From assembly GCA_910586745.1 (NCBI GenBank), contig CAJUJZ010000067.1:1-12115 (forward strand): DNA of 12,115 bases. Reading direction: 5' to 3'. Below the pieces are notes generated by a model, which had not been told where the DNA came from, ran no database searches, and saw only the letters and a list, made by a program, of their open reading frames with translations. The position numbers and the translations under genes were made by a program. Of the stretch, positions 7,580 to 12,115 are shown piece after piece (position 1 is the first letter of the stretch; the number at the start of each line of letters is the position of its first letter). The DNA is from an uncultured Mucispirillum sp. Lineage in GTDB: Bacteria > Chrysiogenota > Deferribacteres > Deferribacterales > Mucispirillaceae.

Positions 7580-9442
7580 TTATTTTTTACTTTTATTATG
7601 CTTGTAAATTTCAACTGCTAAAACAGAAATTGCAGTTTTTGTAAGACCTGGTATCCTTAAAGCCTGACCTAGTGTTTTAGGTTTAATATTTTTCAGCTTG
7701 ACAGAATACTCTAACCTTAACCCTGAAATATTATCATAAGAAAAATCTTCTGGGATAACTATACTTTCAATATCTTCCTTATTACTTTCTTCCATACTTT
7801 CTATATAGCCTGAATATTTAATTTTAATTTCCACCTGTCTTGCTTTCCTGCCACTTAAACCACCGCCAGTTAATTGTATTATATCATCATAGTTTAACTG
7901 TGGCCTTTTTAATAATTCTTCTGCTTTAAATGACTGACTTATAGCTACGCCTAGTGTTGCAAGATATTTTTCATTTTTCGCTGTTTTCTTAATAAGTGTA
8001 TTTCTTAGTCTGTCTATTTCATAATTGATTTCCTGCATATCATGCTGATGTCTTTCATATCTTGTTTTAGAAATAAGACCTAATTTATACCCATACTCTA
8101 TTAATCTTTCTTCTGCATTATCTTCTCTGGTTAAAAGTCTGTACTCACTGCGGGAAGTAAACATTCGGTATGGCTCTGTAATACCTTTTAATACTAAATC
8201 ATCAGTAAGAACACCAATATAACTTTCATTTCTGCCTAAAATAAATGGTTCTTTGTTATCAAGAGAAAGAACTGCATTTACTCCAGCCATAAACCCCTGC
8301 ACTGCAGCTTCTTCATAGCCGCTTGTGCCATTAAGCTGCCCGCCAAAAAACAACCCTTTTACAAGTTTAGTTTCATAAGAATGAGTAAGTCCTGTTGGCT
8401 GATATGCATCATACTGCACGGCATAAGCTGGACGAATAAACTGGCAGTTTTCCATTCCTTTTACTGTTCTATATGCTTTTATCTGTGCTTCAACTGGTAT
8501 AGAGCATGAAAACCCATTTACATGCACCTCTTTTGTATTTAAGCCTTCTGGCTCTATTACAAGTTTATGACTTGATTTTTCAGGAAATTTAAGAACCTTA
8601 TCTTCCATACTTGGACAGTATCTTGGACCATTACTCTCTCTTGTACCATTATAAAATAAACTTTTTTCTGCCATCTCTCTTATGACTTTATGTGTTTCTT
8701 CATTAGTCTGAGTACCATAGCATTTAATCTGCGGGAGATTTATAGATTCAGTTTCTGCAGAAAAAGGTATCATTACATCATCGCTTATATATTCTTCAAG
8801 TCCATTTAAATTTAAACTGTCAATATGCAGCCTTGCAGGTGTATCTGTTTTCAGTCTTACAGGTTGAAAACCTAATTTTTTAAGAGAAATAGACAGACCA
8901 GTTGCTGCAGGTTCATACATTCTGCCAGCCTCTATAACACTATCACCTACAAATATTTCCCCACCAATAAATGTCCCTCCGCATATTACAATTCTTCTTG
9001 CGAGAAATGTTTGACCACAGGCAGTTTCAACACCACGAACTGAACCATTTTCCACAAGTATTTCTGTAACTATTCCTTGCTTAACATCAAGAGATGGAGT
9101 ATTCATAATCACTGTTTGAAACCTGTCTTTATATAAATATTTATCCGCTTGAGCTCTGCTGCACCATACTGCAGGTCCTTTTCTTTTATTAAGCACTCTA
9201 AATTGAATACCTGTTTCATCAATATTTTTTGCCATTTCACCGCCAAGAGCATCCATATCTTTTACAAGATTACCCTTACCTATACCACCTATTGCAGGGT
9301 TACATGGCATTAAAGCAATATTATCAACAGAGATTGTAAGCAGTAAAGTATCTGCCCCCATTCTGGAAGCTGCAAGAGATGCTTCACATCCTGCATGACC
9401 TGCTCCCACAACTATTACATCGTAAATCTTTTGAAAATCCAT
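7580..9442 (-). CDS. Second MnmG paralogue (copy 2), parS-flanked
   Basis: 620 residues, collinear with copy 1 without gaps for most of its length. It keeps the FAD loop GAGHAG (13-18), Cys47 in MPCNPAIGG, Cys276 in RYCPSMEDK, EPYRMFTSR (423-431) and the C-terminal LGQALRIPG region, so it should fold and bind FAD. Departures from family-invariant motifs: LKTDTPARLH (197-206, Gly200 to Asp, in LKTGTPxR), KGPAVWCSRAQAD (Trp where Arg is usual), FFGGQLNG (usually FAGQINGT) and GTFIGGEIFVG. Residues 390-417 are identical to copy 1. AAGGA lies about 7 nt before ATG. It is not followed by rsmG; a terminator and two membrane-protein genes follow instead. It could be a redundant U34 enzyme, a partner forming mixed dimers with copy 1, or a paralogue with altered activity; the sequence does not decide. 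Confidence 0.9.
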   Translation of the reverse strand: MDFQKIYDVIVVGAGHAGCEASLAASRMGADTLLLTISVDNIALMPCNPAIGGIGKGNLVKDMDALGGEMAKNIDETGIQFRVLNKRKGPAVWCSRAQADKYLYKDRFQTVIMNTPSLDVKQGIVTEILVENGSVRGVETACGQTFLARRIVICGGTFIGGEIFVGDSVIEAGRMYEPAATGLSISLKKLGFQPVRLKTDTPARLHIDSLNLNGLEEYISDDVMIPFSAETESINLPQIKCYGTQTNEETHKVIREMAEKSLFYNGTRESNGPRYCPSMEDKVLKFPEKSSHKLVIEPEGLNTKEVHVNGFSCSIPVEAQIKAYRTVKGMENCQFIRPAYAVQYDAYQPTGLTHSYETKLVKGLFFGGQLNGTSGYEEAAVQGFMAGVNAVLSLDNKEPFILGRNESYIGVLTDDLVLKGITEPYRMFTSRSEYRLLTREDNAEERLIEYGYKLGLISKTRYERHQHDMQEINYEIDRLRNTLIKKTAKNEKYLATLGVAISQSFKAEELLKRPQLNYDDIIQLTGGGLSGRKARQVEIKIKYSGYIESMEESNKEDIESIVIPEDFSYDNISGLRLEYSVKLKNIKPKTLGQALRIPGLTKTAISVLAVEIYKHNKSKK

Positions 9443-9667
9443 ATAAATCCTTATAAAAATGATTTGAAGATTATAATAAAATTTTTTATATGCTTTGTAA
9501 AGAAATTAATTAAGATTATTCTATTTTATGCTTATTACGATAAACATAATTATATTATTAAACCATTTCTTCTAATAATAAATAAAGAACTTTTTAATGT
9601 TTCACGTGAAACATTAAAACACTTTTAAAGTATAAATTAATAAAACAAATTGCTATACAATAAGATA
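9443..9667. other. Gene-free AT-rich leader of mnmG copy 2
   Basis: No credible gene. It contains the right parS, a TATAAT on the minus strand (9475-9470) 28 nt before the mnmG copy 2 start that may be its -10, and a poorly spaced TTTACA (9501-9496, 20-nt spacer). A plus-strand open frame running through parS is an artefact of low stop density. Confidence 0.4.
9592..9619. promoter_or_regulatory. parS centromere site (right) within a 28-bp perfect palindrome
   Basis: The core TGTTTCACGTGAAACA at 9598-9613 is a perfect parS consensus. Here the symmetry extends six more base pairs on each side, giving a 28-bp perfect palindrome centred between 9605 and 9606. It lies about 150 nt upstream of the start of mnmG copy 2, in a gene-free stretch. 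It is the second ParB-loading site in the window, 3.35 kb from the first. Confidence 0.93.
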
Positions 9668-9869
9668 ATAGAAATCAGCACAATACATACTAATAGCTGG
9701 AGAGTATATGATGGCTTAATATGGAGAGATAAATTTTTAGAGTTTTGCAAAGAGAATACTGTCTAAATTTAATGGTCTAACTGATGAAAAATTTATCTTG
9801 CATTTAAAAGAAAGTGTGGTTAGATTTAATAACTTTCTATTGCTTTTAGAAAGACTTTTTTCACATTGA
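9668..9869 (+). pseudogene. IS1595-like transposase remnant
   Basis: Plus-strand fragments match the C-terminal half of IS1595-family (ISXO2-like) DDE transposases. ISTIHTNSWRVYDGLI (from 9674) corresponds to the family's YTDSWRSYDGL block. A shift of frame and loss of roughly 30 codons, including the HINGIE segment, follow; then SFAKRILSKFNGLTDEKF and LHLKESVVRFNN match the family's FWSFAKRRLSKFNGL and HLKESEFRFN blocks. The conserved Trp of FWS is a TAG stop here. The frame ends at TGA, 9867-9869. The N-terminal half is absent. Family assignment is from motif memory but the block order is convincing. Confidence 0.7.
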
Positions 9870-10118
9870 AAAAATATGCTGGAATAGAGCCTAAAATTAT
9901 TATAAACCAAGTAGAATATATAGAACTTTTAAAAGCAGATAATGGAAAATACTTAAATTTAATATCTATAAAAGAAAAATATGATAGCTTGAAATTTGCC
10001 CTGTAGCCAATTTTAGAATATAATAATACATTAATTATAACAAAATCAGCTTACAGGGCAAAATATGAATTATACAATATAAACTATTGATATAAAAGCA
10101 TAATTTTAGGATACAAAA
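9870..10118. other. Stretch without a recognised gene between IS1595 remnant and EamA remnant
   Basis: A 46-codon plus-strand frame starting at a TTG (9866) and ending with TAG at 10004-10006 follows the transposase remnant; its product (KKYAGIEPKIIINQVEYIEL...) is not recognised and it has no clear ribosome site. Its last codons run into the inverted repeat at 9995-10062. The rest is AT-rich spacer ahead of the transporter remnant. Confidence 0.35.
9995..10062. repeat. Imperfect inverted repeat, possible IS end pair or MITE-like remnant
   Basis: TTTGCCCTGTA at 9995-10005 is the exact reverse complement of TACAGGGCAAA at 10052-10062. Similarity continues inward with gaps (GCCAATTTT against AGCTGATTTT), giving roughly 20-bp arms around an AT-rich centre. 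No T-run follows, so it is not a classical terminator. It could be abutting ends of insertion elements or a small non-autonomous element. Confidence 0.5.
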
Positions 10119-10599
10119 ATATGGATATTATATGCAGCAACTTCAGCAGTATTTGCAGGTGTTACAACTATATTTCTAAAAAAGGGAGTGAATACAACAA
10201 ATACAAATGTAATACTTGCTTTAAGAACAGTGGTGGCATTAATTAATTAATTAATTAATTAATTAATTTATTCTATTGTTATAGTACTAATAGTAGGCTC
10301 ACAAAATCAGATATATAATATTGAAAGTAAAACATGGCTCTTTTTAATACTTTCAGGATTATCCACAACGGGCAGGCTGGTATTACTACTATAAAACATT
10401 GCAGTTTGGAAATGTAAATAAAGTATCACCTTTAAGTAAAGGAAGTTTAGTATTAACTATTTTATTATCTTTTATTTTTCTTAATGAAGAAATAACTATA
10501 AACAAGCTGTTTGGTATAATAGTAATTACTACTGGCACATACTTTATGATAGATTATAAAAAAACAAAAATAAAAAAACAGATAATGATAATTGGCTGA
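10119..10599 (+). pseudogene. Decayed EamA/DMT-superfamily transporter, upstream copy
   Basis: Plus-strand frames reconstruct a small (about 140-residue) single-EamA-domain inner-membrane transporter. From 10122 the frame reads WILYAATSAVFAGVTTIFLKK and ALRTVVALI, then hits TAA stops inside an AATT repeat; it resumes as IVIVLIVGSQNQIYNIESK and TWLFLILSGLSTT, then shifts frame near 10370 to YYYKTLQFGNVNKVSPLSKG, LTILLSFIFLNEEITINKL and GIIVITTGTYFMIDYKK, with a stop at 10597-10599. The expected start codon position is ATA (10119-10121), 7 nt after AGGA (10108-10111), suggesting an ATG-to-ATA change. Stops, frameshift and lost start make it non-functional. Substrate unknown. Confidence 0.75.
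10238..10268. repeat. AATT tetranucleotide tandem repeat
   Basis: 31 bp, almost eight copies of a 4-bp unit, inside the upstream EamA remnant where the protein family has a continuous membrane helix. Because the unit contains TTAA, every reading frame meets a TAA stop within three units. Confidence 0.9.
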
Positions 10600-11001
10600 T
10601 ATAGCCCTGCTTTCTCTTTTATTTTCAAGCCTTACCACTATATTTGGAAAAGTTGGTATTGATAATATAGAACCAAACTTAGGCAGTGCTATAAGAACAT
10701 GTGTAGTAGTTATTGCTGCATGGCTCATACTATTTATTAAAAATGATTTTAAAGAATTTAAAAATGTAGATAAATCAGAAATAAAGTTTATAGTTCTTTC
10801 ATGTATAACAGGGGACAGTAGCTGGCTGTTATACTATCAAACATTACAGGATGGTATCACATCAGCAGTAGCAGCAATAGATAAATTAAGTCTGCTTGTA
10901 ACTATAATACTTTTATATTTGATGAAAAAATGAATAAGAAAACCATACTTGGTTTAATACTTATTCTTGCAGAAATAACAGGTCTTGCAGTTAAACAATA
11001 A
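10585..11001 (+). pseudogene. Decayed EamA/DMT-superfamily transporter, downstream copy
   Basis: Second EamA-domain gene directly following the first. The start region reads NWLI then TA-GCC-CTG, where one base of the expected TAY-GCC-CTG is missing near 10603. The main frame then gives ALLSLLFSSLTTIFGKVGID, SNLG-like PNLGSAIRTCVVVIAAWLI, SSWLLYYQTLQDGITSAVAA and IDKLSLLVTIILLY. A second frameshift near 10915 moves the tail (FDEKMNKKTILGLILILAE, then ITGLAVKQ) to another frame ending at TAA, 10999-11001. In the open frame it stops early at 10931-10933. It may have been a separate gene or the second half of a two-domain protein. It ends 9 nt from the convergent endonuclease gene. Confidence 0.75.
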
Positions 11002-11010
11002 TTAACACAA

Positions 11011-11763
11011 TTACAATTCATCAAAAATTATAGCAGTAGGCGTCTCTGTTAAAAGCCATTGAAAATAATTTTGTTCAATATTAAATACCGATTGACCTTC
11101 CATTTGCTGTCTCGTTATCCAGTTTAAGTTATCTTCTTCTATGTTAGATATATCAACAAATGCAACTTGACCATTAAATAAATCAAAATGAGAGATTATC
11201 GTTCTTAATCCCTTTTCATCAAAAACTCTTTTTGCCTCTCTTACTTTATGTTCTTTAATATCATTAATTCCCTGAAAACCACTCTGAACTTCTACTCTAT
11301 AATTATCTATTTCTAAGTCAGCTTTAGGTGTTCGTTTAAAAGTTTCAATATTATCAAAATCATCATCGCCTACTTGTTTAATTTTTTCTATTGAAACATT
11401 AAAAATATCAGAAATGGCACCTTTAAAATATTCACATATAAGATACCCACGCATCCAACTAAAATATACATCTTCTTTTCTTCTACCTTGATTATTAAGT
11501 TTATTAAGAATATTATTATTTCTCAATCTTTTATATGTATTTAATAAATACATATTAAAAAAATCATCTAAAAATATATAAGGTTTATAATATATTTTGT
11601 TTAACAATGTAAATATTTCTTTAAGTCTATCATTTAATAAATCAATATAATCATAGTCTATATCTGGTATTATATCTTTTGCTGCCAAAAAAATTTTAAA
11701 AGTATTCTTATTTCCATAACCTAATTTTAAACGATAATTTCTAAAATCATTAGATGTAAGCAT
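11011..11763 (-). CDS. Probable type II restriction endonuclease
   Basis: 250 residues. The call rests mainly on position: 4 nt downstream of, and co-directional with, a C5-cytosine DNA methyltransferase, as in type II restriction-modification operons. In the sequence a PD-(D/E)xK-like core is visible: PKADLEI (Asp149), a turn, then VEVQS (Glu158, Gln160), followed by a helix with EHKVREAKR. The third catalytic position is Gln rather than Lys, as known for BglII-type enzymes. The N-terminal half is helical and not recognised; Glu111 could be an additional acidic residue. No membrane segments. AGGAG, inside the last codons of the methyltransferase, lies 9 nt before ATG. Recognition sequence unknown. 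Low GC and asparagine/lysine rich. Confidence 0.7.
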   Translation of the reverse strand: MLTSNDFRNYRLKLGYGNKNTFKIFLAAKDIIPDIDYDYIDLLNDRLKEIFTLLNKIYYKPYIFLDDFFNMYLLNTYKRLRNNNILNKLNNQGRRKEDVYFSWMRGYLICEYFKGAISDIFNVSIEKIKQVGDDDFDNIETFKRTPKADLEIDNYRVEVQSGFQGINDIKEHKVREAKRVFDEKGLRTIISHFDLFNGQVAFVDISNIEEDNLNWITRQQMEGQSVFNIEQNYFQWLLTETPTAIIFDEL

Positions 11764-11767
11764 AAAA

Positions 11768-12115
11768 TTATTCTCCTATAAAAAAATCTGACACAGATTT
11801 TGCAAGAGCAATACTTAATAATGGTGGAACTGCATTACCTATTTGTAGTCTTTTATCACTGTTATTTCCGAAAAAAATATAATCATCAGGAAAACTTTGT
11901 AATCTTGCACCCTCTCGTATTGTTAATGCTCTAGAATCTCTTGGATGTATACATCTAGAACTGCTTGGTGTAGCAAAATTTCTTGTAATAGTAGGTGCAG
12001 GAGCATTCCACCACATTTTAGCATATGTATTTGAATAACCAGATTTCGGACGAATATTTTCTGGCAAATCATCTTTTGTTTGTCCATCTTTTAATAATTG
12101 CATTATCTCTATTAA
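11768..12115 (-). CDS. C5-cytosine DNA methyltransferase, C-terminal part (cut by window edge)
   Basis: The frame is open to the window edge (LIEIMQLLKDGQ...), so the ATG at 12103 is internal and most of the gene lies outside. Visible are the end of the target-recognition region (YAKMWWNAPAPTITRNFAT, then PSSSRCIHPRDSR), motif IX (RALTIREGARLQSFPDDY) and motif X (LQIGNAVPPLLSIALAKS) of Dcm-type m5C methyltransferases. The catalytic Pro-Cys motif IV and the SAM-binding FxGxG are not in view. It would protect host DNA against the endonuclease encoded 4 nt downstream. Specificity cannot be read from this part. Identification as m5C methyltransferase is secure. Confidence 0.93.
   Translation of the reverse strand, partial: LIEIMQLLKDGQTKDDLPENIRPKSGYSNTYAKMWWNAPAPTITRNFATPSSSRCIHPRDSRALTIREGARLQSFPDDYIFFGNNSDKRLQIGNAVPPLLSIALAKSVSDFFIGE
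11773..11777 (-). promoter_or_regulatory. Ribosome binding site of the endonuclease within the methyltransferase end
   Basis: AGGAG overlaps the final Gly-Glu codons of the methyltransferase and lies 9 nt upstream of the endonuclease ATG at 11763, indicating translational linkage of the two genes with the methyltransferase made first. Confidence 0.6.

Noticed and set aside
9395..9628. Plus-strand open frame of 77 codons running through parS
   Set aside because: Starts inside mnmG copy 2 antisense and its C-terminus NVSRET is simply translated parS; AT-rich with no family likeness.
10359..10367. TTATCCACA, a perfect DnaA-box match on the plus strand
   Set aside because: Single copy, inside the reading text of the EamA remnant where it encodes conserved Leu-Ser-Thr residues; no cluster of boxes nearby, so not evidence for an origin here.
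10465..10728. Minus-strand open frame of 87 codons
   Set aside because: Antisense to both EamA remnants, which have clear family text on the plus strand.
1..12115. CRISPR arrays, tRNA or rRNA genes, riboswitches
   Set aside because: No regularly spaced repeats, no cloverleaf-like segments with a GGTTCRA arm and CCA-type end, and no leader long enough to support a riboswitch were seen on either strand by eye.

Overview
The window is a low-GC bacterial chromosome segment. Two perfect parS centromere sites, together with the mnmG-rsmG (gidA-gidB) pair, suggest it lies near the replication origin. Lipoprotein signal peptides on two envelope proteins, a LysM lytic transglycosylase and an LpoA/LppC-like lipoprotein point to a Gram-negative (diderm) host. 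I cannot fix the phylum; an AT-rich gut Deferribacterota such as Mucispirillum is a low-confidence guess.

Layout. (1) 17-5583, minus strand: a tight run of four genes, mnmG -> rsmG -> LpoA/LppC-like lipoprotein -> MltD-like transglycosylase. Two junctions overlap (8 and 62 nt) and one gap is 15 nt, so this is probably one transcript joining tRNA wobble modification and 16S rRNA methylation to cell-wall remodelling. (2) 5675-6230: a decayed transposase whose upstream half reads as IS481-like and downstream half as IS30-like. (3) 6245-9619: a block bounded by the two parS sites and holding two unrecognised small membrane proteins and a second, full-length mnmG paralogue, all on the minus strand; a probable intrinsic terminator separates mnmG2 from the membrane genes. 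(4) 9620-11001: a gene graveyard on the plus strand, with an IS1595-like transposase remnant, an imperfect inverted repeat and two successive decayed EamA-type transporter genes, the first split by an AATT tetranucleotide repeat. (5) 11011-12115, minus strand: the 3' part of a C5-cytosine DNA methyltransferase followed by an intact probable type II restriction endonuclease.

How the parts relate. The first cluster is ordinary core housekeeping. The unusual part is the parS-bounded block. The two MnmG copies are collinear, both keep the two catalytic cysteines and the FAD loop, and they share family-atypical stretches, so they look like products of a lineage-specific duplication. They depart from family-invariant motifs at different places, which could mean subfunctionalisation or a mixed dimer. 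Outside the parS sites lie mobile-element debris and a restriction-modification locus, so this near-origin region appears to have absorbed repeated insertions.
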